Of a stretch of 64,000 bases of DNA, positions 17,364-25,758 are shown piece by piece (the stretch's first letter is position 1; the number at the start of each line of letters is the position of its first letter). The notes below the pieces were generated by a model. It was given only the letters and a program-made list of their open reading frames with translations. It made no database searches and was not told where the DNA came from. Source of the DNA: Planctomycetota bacterium (lineage in GTDB: Bacteria > Planctomycetota > Phycisphaerae > UBA1845 > UTPLA1). The position numbers and the translations under genes were made by a program. The DNA lies in NCBI GenBank assembly GCA_016235815.1, contig JACRIM010000027.1, positions 36,421-100,420 on the forward strand, written 5' to 3'.

Positions 17364-17783
17364 ATGAGCCAAACACTAAACCGGACCAGATTTCGGCGCC
17401 TTGCGGAAACACGCCTGCAGGATGCACGGACGCTGCTGGTCCATCGACGATTCTCCGCTGCATATTATCTGGCAGGCTATACGGTCGAGTGCGCTTTGAA
17501 GGCGTGCATCGCAAAGAAGACCCGTCGATACGATTTCCCGGACAAGGATCGTGTACAAAAGAGCTACAGCCACAATCTCAAACAGCTTTCCGAGCAGGCC
17601 GGCCTTAGCATTGAGCTTGAGCGACTCGGTGACCAACGATTCGCCGATTACTGGGATGTTGTAAAGGACTGGTCAGAAGAATCGCGTTATACTGTAGTGA
17701 AGGAACGGATGGCCCGGCAGATTGTTCGGGCAATCTCAGACCCACGACATGGTGTACTCCGATGGTTGCGCGCTCACTGGTAG
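17364..17783 (+). CDS. HEPN-domain protein
   Basis: A 139-residue all-helical protein with the HEPN hallmarks: RLQDARTLLVHRRFSAAYYL followed by AGYTVECALKACIAKK in the first half, and SHNLKQLSEQAG in the second. An R-x6-H (RVQKSYSH) is present, but I cannot say it is the catalytic HEPN ribonuclease motif. Its last 22 bases overlap the next gene, so the two are co-translated. HEPN proteins often act as toxins or nucleotide-binding partners in two-gene modules. It starts 32 bp after etfA and may have been inserted between etfA and its oxidoreductase gene. Confidence 0.8.
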   Translation: MSQTLNRTRFRRLAETRLQDARTLLVHRRFSAAYYLAGYTVECALKACIAKKTRRYDFPDKDRVQKSYSHNLKQLSEQAGLSIELERLGDQRFADYWDVVKDWSEESRYTVVKERMARQIVRAISDPRHGVLRWLRAHW

Positions 17784-18148
17784 AGAAGGACATAGACGCC
17801 GGCAGACGAGTTGCCGATGCCCTTAGCCAGGCACAAACTCCGGTGCAGGCGGTGCTCTGGTTGTATTTGCCTGAGTTTGAGGAGTTTCGCCTACTTGTTG
17901 CGACGAGCATTGTGGATCGAGATGGCCCGCTTGCGGCTTACAAGGCGATTCGCGAGGCATTGGAGGGAATACCTGAGTCGCAGCGACCGGCGCCATTTTC
18001 AATTAGCGCGGTCAGTCCCAGCGATTCCGTAGTGCGCGGACTCCGAAAGGTCGTTCGGGCCGGACCTGCGGGCAGCGATGTCCGAATTAGCAATACACTT
18101 GTGGATGACGTCTATGTTCAGGACGCCTTCGTTTACAGACTAAACTGA
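17762..18148 (+). CDS. Uncharacterised protein paired with HEPN protein
   Basis: A 128-residue protein of no family I can name with certainty. It has an amphipathic N-terminus (MVARSLVEKDIDAGRRVADAL), a conserved-looking core VQAVLWLYLPEFEEFRLLVA, then SIVDRDGPLAAYKAIREALE, and a beta-rich end. There is no DNA-binding helix-turn-helix and no nucleotidyltransferase GSxxxR motif, so it is not a classical MNT partner of HEPN. It overlaps the HEPN gene by 22 bp, which points to a two-component module, possibly toxin-antitoxin. Confidence 0.7.
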   Translation: MVARSLVEKDIDAGRRVADALSQAQTPVQAVLWLYLPEFEEFRLLVATSIVDRDGPLAAYKAIREALEGIPESQRPAPFSISAVSPSDSVVRGLRKVVRAGPAGSDVRISNTLVDDVYVQDAFVYRLN

Positions 18149-18182
18149 CCTCACATCGCCCATCTCGGGTCGTACCATCCTC

Positions 18183-20222
18183 ATGAATCCCCACGCGATG
18201 ACAATCCTGTTGTTCGCTGCCTGGAGCATCTTTGGATGGCAGATCCTTCGCCGCTATCGCCTGATGACCGTCGGTCCGGGCGAGATTCGGCTCGACAACA
18301 TCGGCGAGCGTCTCAAACGCACGTGGGAATACGCTTTCGTCCAGAAGCGTATGCCTCGTTACTACTGGGCCGGCATCGCCCACAAAGTCATCTTCGCCGG
18401 ATTCATGGTGCTGCTGTTCCGTACGCTGCTGCTGTTCGGCCGCGGATACTCGGCGGAGTTTGATTTCTGGGGCGTCCTATCCATCGACAGTGCCATCGGC
18501 GGCGCCTATTCCTTTGTGAAGGATGTTTTCGCCGTTCTCGTTATCCTCGGCGTTCTGGTCTTTTTCTACTACCGACTGGTCAAGAAACTCCCGCGCATGA
18601 CCCTTTCCGGAGAAGGGTTGCTCATCCTCGGCATCATTATGTCCATGATGTTCAGTGATATTCTCCACGACGCTGCCGAGCAGGTCTTGCAGGGCAGAAG
18701 CTGGACATGGGCCGAACCGGCAGGCTCGCTGGTCGCACTCTTACTGGTTCGCGCGAGCGAGGGCACGCTTGATGTGCTATCCCAACTTGGCTTCTGGACG
18801 CACGTCAGTCTCGTCCTGCTGTTCCTGAATCTCCTGCCGAACAGCAAGCACTTCCATGTCATCACCGCGATTCCAAACGTCTTCACGCAAAGCCTGTATC
18901 CGCGCGGGCGATTGCCAAATGTCGCCGACATCGAGGGCAAGATCGAGCGCGAAGAGACGCTGGGGCTGAAGTCCATCGAGCAGCTCACGTGGAAGGGTGT
19001 GCTCGATTTGTACACTTGCACTGAATGCGGCCGCTGTACTGACAACTGCCCCGCCGCGAATTCCGGAAAGCTCCTCTCGCCGAAGCAACTGACGCTCGAC
19101 CTGCGAGACTATCTGTACAAGAACGAAAAGGCACTCGTCGGCGCGAAGGGGTCCGGTGCAAACGGCGACTCATCGTCCGGCTCATTCAGCCTTGCCGAGT
19201 TGGTGCCAAACATCATCAAACCCGAAGTGCTTTGGGCCTGTACGACCTGCGGGGCGTGCGAGACGGAGTGCCCGGTGTTCATCACCTATGTCGACAAAAT
19301 CGTCGACATGCGGCGCAATCTCGTCATGGAGAAGTCCGAGTTCCCCGCTGAATTGCAGAACGCCTTCCGTGGCATGGAATCGAGCGGCAATCCGTGGAGC
19401 TTCCCAGCGAGCGACCGTGCCGCCTGGACCGAGGGATTGGACGTTCCGCGCATGGCCGAAAAGCCCGACGCAGCCGTGCTCTTTTGGGTCGGCTGCTCGG
19501 CGTCTTTCGACGATCGGGCGCGAAAAATCGCCCGCGCCACGGCCAGTCTGCTAAAGGCCGCCAAGGTTGATTTTGCCATCCTCGCCGAAGAGGAGCAATG
19601 CACTGGCGACCCGGCGCGCCGAGCGGGCAACGAATTCCTTTTCCAAATGCTCGCCCAGATGAACGCCGAGACGCTGAACCGCTATCAACCCAAGACCATC
19701 GTCACGACCTGCCCGCATTGTTTCAATACGCTCCTCAACGAATACCCCGACTTCGGTGCGAAGTTCAAAGTCGTGCATCACTCCGAGTTTTTGTCCAACC
19801 TCGTCCGCGAGGGCAAACTCAAGCCCACGAACCGCATCGATGCCAAAGTCGCCTTTCACGACTCGTGCTACCTCGGCCGCTACAACGAAATCTACGAGCC
19901 GCCGCGCGAGACGCTGCGAAAAATCCCGGGCCTCACGGTCCTTGAGCCGCGCGAAACACGCGATCGGGGCATGTGCTGCGGAGCCGGCGGTGCCCAAATG
20001 TTCAAGGAAGAGGAACACGCCAGACCCGGCGTGACGGGTGAGCGCGTCAATGAAAAGCGCACCGATCAATTGCTCGCCACGAAACCTGATATGGTCGCGT
20101 CGAGCTGCCCCTTCTGCCAGCGCATGTTGATCGACGGGCTGGCCGGAAAAAGCCGCGAAGATGTCAAGCAATACGACATTGCCGAACTGCTCTGGCAGTC
20201 AGTGGAAACGCCGTCCGCCTGA
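18183..20222 (+). CDS. Membrane Fe-S oxidoreductase (CCG domain), probable ETF:quinone oxidoreductase
   Basis: A 679-residue protein. Residues 1-220 contain about five or six membrane helices resembling a NarI/DUF224-type cytochrome b-like domain. Two 4Fe-4S motifs follow, CTECGRCTDNCP and CTTCGACETECP. The rest holds two CCG domains with CPHC, CCGAGGAQMF and CPFC cysteine clusters, as in HdrD/GlpC. Proteins of this layout sit next to etfBA in many bacteria and are proposed to pass electrons from ETF to menaquinone (EMO type). Here etfA is upstream, separated by the HEPN pair. Function is inferred from architecture and context. Confidence 0.85.
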   Translation: MNPHAMTILLFAAWSIFGWQILRRYRLMTVGPGEIRLDNIGERLKRTWEYAFVQKRMPRYYWAGIAHKVIFAGFMVLLFRTLLLFGRGYSAEFDFWGVLSIDSAIGGAYSFVKDVFAVLVILGVLVFFYYRLVKKLPRMTLSGEGLLILGIIMSMMFSDILHDAAEQVLQGRSWTWAEPAGSLVALLLVRASEGTLDVLSQLGFWTHVSLVLLFLNLLPNSKHFHVITAIPNVFTQSLYPRGRLPNVADIEGKIEREETLGLKSIEQLTWKGVLDLYTCTECGRCTDNCPAANSGKLLSPKQLTLDLRDYLYKNEKALVGAKGSGANGDSSSGSFSLAELVPNIIKPEVLWACTTCGACETECPVFITYVDKIVDMRRNLVMEKSEFPAELQNAFRGMESSGNPWSFPASDRAAWTEGLDVPRMAEKPDAAVLFWVGCSASFDDRARKIARATASLLKAAKVDFAILAEEEQCTGDPARRAGNEFLFQMLAQMNAETLNRYQPKTIVTTCPHCFNTLLNEYPDFGAKFKVVHHSEFLSNLVREGKLKPTNRIDAKVAFHDSCYLGRYNEIYEPPRETLRKIPGLTVLEPRETRDRGMCCGAGGAQMFKEEEHARPGVTGERVNEKRTDQLLATKPDMVASSCPFCQRMLIDGLAGKSREDVKQYDIAELLWQSVETPSA

Positions 20223-20240
20223 CGGAGAAAGCAGCAACCC

Positions 20241-20702
20241 ATGAGCGAAGCCTACAACGAAATGCTGACCAAACTCCCGCTTTTCTCCGGCTTCACGCCG
20301 CACGGCACGCAGTCCGTCATCGAGCAGGGGCAAATCCGCGACTGTGCCGCCGGCGATGTCCTTTTCAAAGAGGGCGATGCGGCGACCGTCGTCTTACTCG
20401 TCCTCTCCGGCAAGCTGCAGGTCTTTGTTGAGCGCGGCGGCCGTGATATCGTGCTGACGGATTCGCCTCCCGGCCAGGTCGTCGGTGAGTTGGCCGTCTT
20501 GTGCGGCATTACCCGATCCGCCTCGGTCCGCGCGGCCGAGAAATCGGTCGTGCTGCAATGGTCGGCCCAGCAATTCCATCGGCTGTTGCTGACAAATGTC
20601 CTGCTCTCGCAGCGAGTTTTTCGCGACGCCCTGCGAATGCTGATCGACAAGGAACGCTCCCTCATCGAATCGCTCGTCGGCACAGCCGGTGCGGGAATCT
20701 GA
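20241..20702 (+). CDS. Cyclic-nucleotide-binding-domain protein without DNA-binding domain
   Basis: A 153-residue protein made of one cNMP-binding (CAP-ED) fold: LPLFSGFTPHGTQSVI at the start, EGDAATVVLLVLSGKLQVFV, and the phosphate-binding cassette GELAVLCGITRSASVRA. The C-terminal helix is present but no helix-turn-helix follows, so it is not itself a Crp/Fnr transcription factor. It starts 18 bp after the Fe-S oxidoreductase gene and is probably co-transcribed, perhaps regulating that enzyme. Partner and ligand are unknown. Confidence 0.85.
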   Translation: MSEAYNEMLTKLPLFSGFTPHGTQSVIEQGQIRDCAAGDVLFKEGDAATVVLLVLSGKLQVFVERGGRDIVLTDSPPGQVVGELAVLCGITRSASVRAAEKSVVLQWSAQQFHRLLLTNVLLSQRVFRDALRMLIDKERSLIESLVGTAGAGI

Positions 20703-20789
20703 GTCGACCAACCCTGCATTTGGCGGCGCGTTGATTGATAATCTGCAAATCCCCTATCATGGGCGATTGAGCATCAAGGAGCGGCATCC

Positions 20790-21002
20790 ATGCCCGGGAA
20801 ATCCGACGATAACTTCAAGAAGCATTTCGAGCGTCAGCGCGACAAGAAGGACCGTGATCGCAAGGGTCTGCCCGGCGAGGATGAGGCCCCGCTGCCGCCG
20901 CCGGTGGAGCCGATCAAGAAGGGCGGCGACGAGCCGGGCCGAAATGATCCGTGCCCCTGCGGCAGCGGCAAGAAGTACAAACAGTGCTGCCTCCTGAAGT
21001 AG
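20790..21002 (+). CDS. SEC-C motif miniprotein
   Basis: A 70-residue protein: a highly charged N-terminus (about 20 Lys/Arg/Asp/Glu in the first 35 residues), a Pro-rich linker, and a C-terminal zinc-binding SEC-C motif, [18 protein letters not shown]. The same motif, nearly letter for letter, ends the SecA encoded at 26631-30644; there it binds SecB or ribosomes. This stand-alone version may bind the same partner or RNA. The ribosome-binding site AAGGAG (20777-20782) is clear. Confidence 0.82.
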   Translation: MPGKSDDNFKKHFERQRDKKDRDRKGLPGEDEAPLPPPVEPIKKGGDEPGRNDPCPCGSGKKYKQCCLLK

Positions 21003-21062
21003 TAGCCGCCGACCGCTGCGCCGTCGGCCCTGTCCGGATCGGAGCGTTGACCCGTCGTCACC

Positions 21063-22460
21063 ATGCCGCCGCTCCTGCTTGATCTCATCTATCTCCCTGT
21101 CTTGCTGGGCTTCGTTCCCATTCTGCTTTTCCAACGGTTCGTCAAAGGGAAGAAACGCGGCGGCTGGGCGCAGCGATTTGGCTCAATCCCGTTTCAGTCG
21201 TCCGGCAAACCCGTCATCTGGGTTCACGCCGTGTCGCTCGGCGAGGTCAACGCCACGCGCTCCCTCGTTGCCGAAATCACCATGCGACTGCACGATCACG
21301 ACGTTGTCATTTCCACGACGACCGACACCGGGTACGCCGCCGCCTGCCAGCATTACAGCGCGAGCCGTGTGTTTCGTTATCCGTTGGATTTCTCATTCGT
21401 GGTCCGGCGCGCGTTGAATCGGGTGCGGCCCGCCGCCATCGTGCTGATGGAATTGGAGGTCTGGCCGAACTTCATCGAGATCGCGGCGTCGCGCGGCATC
21501 CCGATCGGCATCGCCAACGGCCGCGTGACCGAGGAAAAGTCGATGCGACGCTTCCGCACGCCGATCATCCGCAGCCTTGCACGGCGAATGTTCTCACGCA
21601 TGGCGTGGGTCGGCGCGCAGGACGAAGCCTATGCAGCGCGATTCCGCGAACTGGGCGTACCCGCCGATCGGGTTCACGTTGCAGGGAATCTAAAGTACGA
21701 CACGGCGAGTGTGAGCGACTCCGTGCCCGGTGCGACGGATTTGGCGGCGGCGATGGGAATCCGCACCGACGCGCCGCTTTTCGTCGCAGGCTCCACCGGT
21801 CCCGGCGAAGAGGAACTGCTGCTCACGGTATATCGCGACGTTTTGCAATCGCACCCTACAACACAACTCGCGATTATCCCGCGAAAGCCCGAGCGATTCG
21901 ACGACGTGGCCAGGCTGATTGAATCGAGCGGATTCGCGTGTGTGCGTCGGAGTCATTCGGATCAGACTCGCGATCCCAATCAGAACCGCGACCCCAATCA
22001 GAGCCGCGACCGAGATCAGAGCCGCGACCCCAATCAGAGCCGCGACCGTCAGGGAGCGGGTTCTGTGACAACGCCAGGCGCGACGGCGGGGCAGGTTGTA
22101 TTCCTCGGCGACACGATGGGCGAACTCCGAAAGTTCTATTCTCTCGCCACAGTTGTTTTCGTGGGGCGCAGCCTCGTCCCGATGGGTGGCTCCGACGTGA
22201 TGGAAGTCGCGGGGCTGGGCCGGGCCATGTGCTTCGGGCCCTTTATGGAGAACTTCGCCGACGCAGCAGAAAAACTGCTCTCGGCCACCGCGGCCGTTCA
22301 AGTGAGTACGTCGGAGGAACTCGCATTAACGCTGAATGAACTGCATGAGAATCAAACGCGGCGCGAGCAAATGGGGCGCGCGGCGCAGGACGTAGTCCGG
22401 CAGAACGCAGGTGCGACGGCGCGAACAGTGGACCTTCTCGTGAACGCGATGCGCGGTTGA
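21063..22460 (+). CDS. waaA: 3-deoxy-D-manno-octulosonic acid (Kdo) transferase with in-frame repeat insertion
   Basis: A 465-residue GT30 enzyme that adds Kdo from CMP-Kdo to lipid A precursor at the inner membrane. The N-terminal membrane anchor (LLLDLIYLPVLLGFVPILLF), IWVHAVSLGEVNATRSLV, the acceptor loop STTTDTGYAAA, LMELEVWPNFIE, and the C-terminal FLGDTMGELRKFYSLATVVFVGRSL with the FGPFMENF stretch are all characteristic. Residues about 300-330 are a repeat-encoded insertion (RDPNQ/RDRDQ units) lying in a linker just before the conserved FLGDTMGEL; the normal family length is about 420-430, so the insertion accounts for the excess. It implies an LPS-type outer membrane. Confidence 0.9.
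   Translation: MPPLLLDLIYLPVLLGFVPILLFQRFVKGKKRGGWAQRFGSIPFQSSGKPVIWVHAVSLGEVNATRSLVAEITMRLHDHDVVISTTTDTGYAAACQHYSASRVFRYPLDFSFVVRRALNRVRPAAIVLMELEVWPNFIEIAASRGIPIGIANGRVTEEKSMRRFRTPIIRSLARRMFSRMAWVGAQDEAYAARFRELGVPADRVHVAGNLKYDTASVSDSVPGATDLAAAMGIRTDAPLFVAGSTGPGEEELLLTVYRDVLQSHPTTQLAIIPRKPERFDDVARLIESSGFACVRRSHSDQTRDPNQNRDPNQSRDRDQSRDPNQSRDRQGAGSVTTPGATAGQVVFLGDTMGELRKFYSLATVVFVGRSLVPMGGSDVMEVAGLGRAMCFGPFMENFADAAEKLLSATAAVQVSTSEELALTLNELHENQTRREQMGRAAQDVVRQNAGATARTVDLLVNAMRG
21961..22062. repeat. Five 18-bp tandem units plus tail within waaA
   Basis: Five consecutive 18-bp units run from 21961 to 22050, consensus ATCAGAGCCGCGACCCCA; the third and fifth end in GAG and GTC instead of CCA. The tail AGGGAGCGGGTT follows (22051-22062). 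Because 18 is a multiple of three the frame is kept, giving repeated RDPNQ(S/N) peptides. The last unit with its tail resembles a GC-rich dispersed repeat I associate with planctomycete genomes. Confidence 0.85.
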
Positions 22461-22482
22461 TAGTCCGCACGGCGGACCCTAC
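22461..22482. repeat. Short palindromic repeat after waaA
   Basis: GTCCGC (22463-22468), ACG, GCGGAC (22472-22477), with flanking TA and CCTAC, begins one base after the waaA stop codon. It has the look of a REP-type palindrome; it may also act as a weak terminator for the convergent waaA and SDR genes, though no T-run follows on the waaA strand. Confidence 0.5.
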
Positions 22483-22504
22483 GTGTCTGTCCGCAATCTC
22501 CAGC

Positions 22505-23320
22505 CTACGCCGCCGGATGCCAACCCGCATCAACCCAGAGCGACCCACTCACCGCGCTATTCCGGAGCATGAAGCAGATCGCGTCGGCGACTTCATCGGG
22601 GCGGAGCAGGCGGCGAAGTTGTGTCTGCGGCAGGATGTAATTCTTGACCAGATCATCACCGAGGGCCTGCACCATCGGCGTGTCGGTGTAGCCGGGGTGG
22701 ATGATGCTACAGCGCATGCCGTAGTAGATGGCCTCGGTCGCCAGTGTGGCTTGGGCGCCTTCGAGTCCCTTCTTGGCGGTGGCGTAGGAAATCTGGCCGC
22801 GATTACCGGCGGACGACACCGAGCCGATGAAAACGATCGCGCCTTGTGTGCGCTCGGCCGGCTCCCATCGGCCCAGGCCGCGACGATTCCGGTCTTCGGC
22901 GACGCTGGCAACGGATTCCATCGCCCACATGATCGGGGCGATGAGATTGATGGCGAAGACGTCTTCCAAATCCTTGCGCGAATAAATCTCGGCGCGGCCG
23001 GTATCCTTGCTGACCTTTACGGCAAGGCGATCGCGGGTGATGCCTGCGGCCGGTACGCAAATCTGCACCGCGCCGAATCGCATCTTGAGATCGCGATAGA
23101 CCTCTTGTCGAAAGGCGTCGCTGGTCACATCGCCGGTGTACGGAAACATGATCTCCCGACCGGCGGCGCGGTTCATGTTCGCGCAGAGGTCGCCGATGCC
23201 GGCGCTGCGGTCCACGGCCCCGATGGCGTGGATGCCCTGCTTGATCATTGCGTCGCACGTTGCCCGACCGATGCCGCTGGCGGCTCCGGTGATGACGGCG
23301 GTTTTCCCGGTGAAATCCAT
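22505..23320 (-). CDS. Short-chain dehydrogenase in the PHA cluster
   Basis: A 271-residue SDR with ITGAASGIGRATCD at the N-terminus, AAGITRDR in place of the usual NNAG, a catalytic region FIGSVSSAGNRGQISYATAKKG, and the C-terminal VSGSLWVDAGWHPA. The enzyme oxidises or reduces a hydroxy group with NAD(P)H. Its place 62 bp after phaC suggests work on 3-hydroxyacyl-CoA or 3-hydroxybutyrate. The ATG at 23320 gives a standard N-terminus; upstream in-frame codons to 23419 overlap the end of phaC and show no similarity to the family. Confidence 0.82.
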   Translation of the reverse strand: MDFTGKTAVITGAASGIGRATCDAMIKQGIHAIGAVDRSAGIGDLCANMNRAAGREIMFPYTGDVTSDAFRQEVYRDLKMRFGAVQICVPAAGITRDRLAVKVSKDTGRAEIYSRKDLEDVFAINLIAPIMWAMESVASVAEDRNRRGLGRWEPAERTQGAIVFIGSVSSAGNRGQISYATAKKGLEGAQATLATEAIYYGMRCSIIHPGYTDTPMVQALGDDLVKNYILPQTQLRRLLRPDEVADAICFMLRNSAVSGSLWVDAGWHPAA

Positions 23321-23382
23321 GACGAACCCCACTTTTTCTAGCGACACGGCGCTTGGCCGCGGCGCGGTTCCCTGGGGAATGA

Positions 23383-24492
23383 TCAGTCCTCGATCGGGTC
23401 GGATCGCTTGGCCAACCATTCACAGACTTTTGGCCACAGTTCCTTCTGGGCCTTGGTGCCGACCGACAGGCCGATGTGGCCCGCCGGGAAGTTAATCGCC
23501 TGGCGATCCTTCGAACCGACGAGGTCATTGAACGGCGCGCTCTGCCCGCAGGGGACAAGATGATCGCCGCTGGCCATGAGGTTCAGGACCGGGCAGGTGA
23601 TGTTTTCGAGTTTGATGATCTTGTTGCCGAGGCGAACCTTGCCCTGCACGAGCAGGTTCTTCTGGAAGCAATCCTTCACGAACTGGCGGAATGTCTCGCC
23701 GGCGATCGGGATGTTGTCGTTGACCCATGTTTCCATGGCGAAGAAGTCCTCGAGGAACTTCTCATCGGTCATCTTGTCATAGAAGCCGATGTATTTCTCC
23801 ATCAGGTTCGAGACGGGCTTGAGCAGGGCGAAGGAGCCTTGCAGCCACTGCGGCGGGGCGTTGCCGAAGGTGTCGACGACCTTATCGACGTCGAACCACT
23901 TCTCATCGCTCCACGTGCAAAGCAGGCTGCTGCGGTCCGACCAGTCGATCGGCGCCGCCATGAGGATGAAGTTCTTGATCAGCTCGGGGTGCAGGCTGGT
24001 GTACATGGCGCTCATCGTGCCGCCCATGCAGTAGCCCAGCAACGAGACCTGGTCTTCGCCGGTGTACTCGCGAACGTGGTTGACCACGTTGTGCATGTAG
24101 CGCTCGACGTAATGATGCAGTGTTAAATGGCGGTCGTTGTCGGTGGGGACGCCCCAGTCGATCATGAAGACGTCGAAGCCCGCCTTGAGGAACTGCTGCA
24201 CGACGCTCTTATGCGGGAGCAGATCGAGGATGTACGGCCGATTGACGAGCGCAAAGACCATGATCAGCGGCGTGCGATGGGCCTTGGGCACGTCGGACTG
24301 GTAGTGATAGACCTTGAGCTTGTCTTCTTGGTAGGACACGTCGCGCGGGGTCGCGCCGACACGGACTTTGGAGGCGATCTCCATGACCTTCGGCATGGCG
24401 GCCATGCGCTCGCGAAAGCCCTCGAAGTCGGGGATGAAGGCCTGCTGCGGCATTTGGAACGCGGCGAAGGGGTTTTGTGGGAAAGTGCTCAT
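23383..24492 (-). CDS. phaC: Class III polyhydroxyalkanoate synthase catalytic subunit
   Basis: A 369-residue alpha/beta-hydrolase-fold enzyme that polymerises (R)-3-hydroxyacyl-CoA. The lipase-like box is GYCMGG with the nucleophilic Cys. FDVFMIDWGVPTDNDRHLTL is the hallmark of PHA synthases; the catalytic Asp lies in MASGDHLVP and the His in PAGHIGLSVG. The length of about 370 residues and the PhaE-like gene 15 bp upstream place it in class III (PhaEC). It is transcribed with phaE and the SDR. Confidence 0.95.
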   Translation of the reverse strand: MSTFPQNPFAAFQMPQQAFIPDFEGFRERMAAMPKVMEIASKVRVGATPRDVSYQEDKLKVYHYQSDVPKAHRTPLIMVFALVNRPYILDLLPHKSVVQQFLKAGFDVFMIDWGVPTDNDRHLTLHHYVERYMHNVVNHVREYTGEDQVSLLGYCMGGTMSAMYTSLHPELIKNFILMAAPIDWSDRSSLLCTWSDEKWFDVDKVVDTFGNAPPQWLQGSFALLKPVSNLMEKYIGFYDKMTDEKFLEDFFAMETWVNDNIPIAGETFRQFVKDCFQKNLLVQGKVRLGNKIIKLENITCPVLNLMASGDHLVPCGQSAPFNDLVGSKDRQAINFPAGHIGLSVGTKAQKELWPKVCEWLAKRSDPIED

Positions 24493-24507
24493 TCGTTCTT
24501 TCTTATC

Positions 24508-25008
24508 TTATTTCCGTTTGGCGGATTTGCCGCGACCGGACGGGCGCGTTGCCCGGCTCGCCCCGGCATCGCGCTTCGCCCGTCGCGGTACTTCCACTGC
24601 TGCGGCCTTTCCGTTTACTTTCTTTTCAAGGGCGTCGAGACGATCAAGGACGCGCTCCTCAATTTTGAGCAACGTGCCGGCGAGATCGTCAATATCCGCA
24701 CGGGCCGGGGACTGCATGCCCTTCTGGGCCTGGCCGAGGAATTGGTCGAGTTGCTGCTTGAAGGCCAGCGACTTGTCCATGGTCTGCTTCATCATGGTCA
24801 GGAACTGCTCGGACCGCATGTAATCTTCGCAGTACTTGGCCATGGCGTCGAAGAAGACGCGCTGCATCTGCTTAATCATTTCGTTCGAGGCTGCCGGCGA
24901 CGGCGTTGCCATGCGGGCGGCCTCAGGGGGGGCGCCCATTTTTCCGAAGAAATCCGTCCAGAACTGAGAGAACGGGTCGGTGTTGGTTGCGCCGTTGTTG
25001 TTCGACAC
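24508..25008 (-). CDS. phaE: PhaE-like subunit of class III PHA synthase
   Basis: A 166-residue protein, mostly helical, rich in Met, Gln and Lys in the middle (EMIKQMQRVFFDAMAKYCEDY), with a predicted coiled-coil LLKIEERVLDRLDALEKKV and a basic tail. PhaE proteins are poorly conserved; assignment rests on position directly before phaC, size and composition. The start is a GTG at 25008, because an AAGGAG ribosome-binding site lies nine bases upstream of it and inside the next possible frame extension. Confidence 0.7.
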   Translation of the reverse strand: MSNNNGATNTDPFSQFWTDFFGKMGAPPEAARMATPSPAASNEMIKQMQRVFFDAMAKYCEDYMRSEQFLTMMKQTMDKSLAFKQQLDQFLGQAQKGMQSPARADIDDLAGTLLKIEERVLDRLDALEKKVNGKAAAVEVPRRAKRDAGASRATRPSGRGKSAKRK

Positions 25009-25040
25009 GATGCCGGACTCCTTACACCACACGGGGCCAA

Positions 25041-25086
25041 AATATAAGAAAGGCCACGAGAGCGGTTTGTGGGCCGCTCCCGTGGC
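25041..25086 (-). terminator. Rho-independent terminator of the phasin gene
   Basis: Inverted repeat: 25053-25065 pairs with 25074-25086 (12 of 13 bases), 8-base loop. Read on the minus strand the stem is followed by CTTTCTTATATTTT, so it terminates transcription coming from the phasin gene ahead of phaE. Confidence 0.8.
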
Positions 25087-25194
25087 CTGGGGGGTGGATC
25101 AACGTTATGAACGATCGTGGCGTCGCATGATGACCGCCGCTTTCTGATTGTTCAGTGCGAATCACGTCGCGACAGTCGCGCCGCGGATTCGATG

Positions 25195-25668
25195 TTACTT
25201 GACGGCCTTCTTCTCGGTGATGGTCATCGCCTTGTTGAAGAAGTTCGACCAGTTTTCGATGGTCTGGGCGTTCGTTCGCGAGGCGGTCTCGATGTTGCTT
25301 CGCATGGCTTCAAACGCGCCCTGCCAGAGGTCGCGAGCCTGGGTGAAGGCATCGTTCTTGCTGTTGCCGTTCTCGGTGACCGCGAACGTCTTGCGGATCA
25401 TCTCAAGGCCGGTCTTGCAGCCTTCGTCGAAGAATCGCTGCGTCTGCTCGGTGTTCTTGCGGACGAGGTTGATGGAATCGGTGGCGAGGGTCTCGACCCG
25501 ATTCTTGACATCGCCAAAGTTCTCGCCGCGACCGAACATCTCGGTCATGGTCTTGAAGGCATCGTTCTGAAACTTCATGCCGGTGTCAAAGGCGGCCTTG
25601 AAGTTGTCATTGGCCTGCTTGAAGAATTCGGTGGTTTCTGCTTTGTTCTGTTCGACGGTCTGGTTCAT
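25195..25668 (-). CDS. Phasin family protein
   Basis: A 157-residue helical protein of phasin type: EQNKAETTEFFKQANDNFKA at the start, FDTGMKFQNDAFKTMTEMF, and a long amphipathic C-terminal half (ARDLWQGAFEAMRSNIETAS). Phasins coat PHA granules. The chosen ATG at 25668 follows GGAAAGGG. It is divergent from phaR, and the shared spacer carries palindromes that may be PhaR sites, as expected for a PhaR-controlled phasin. Confidence 0.85.
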   Translation of the reverse strand: MNQTVEQNKAETTEFFKQANDNFKAAFDTGMKFQNDAFKTMTEMFGRGENFGDVKNRVETLATDSINLVRKNTEQTQRFFDEGCKTGLEMIRKTFAVTENGNSKNDAFTQARDLWQGAFEAMRSNIETASRTNAQTIENWSNFFNKAMTITEKKAVK

Positions 25669-25758
25669 GGCGGTTGCCCTTTCCAAAAAATACGTTGTGT
25701 CGCACCCCGTTACGTCCTGTTAGACTATATCGGCGGATTTGCCTCCGTGCAAGAACAT

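Noticed and set aside
21961..22050. CRISPR-like array
   Set aside because: Units are contiguous 18-mers with no spacers and lie within the waaA frame; no cas genes nearby.
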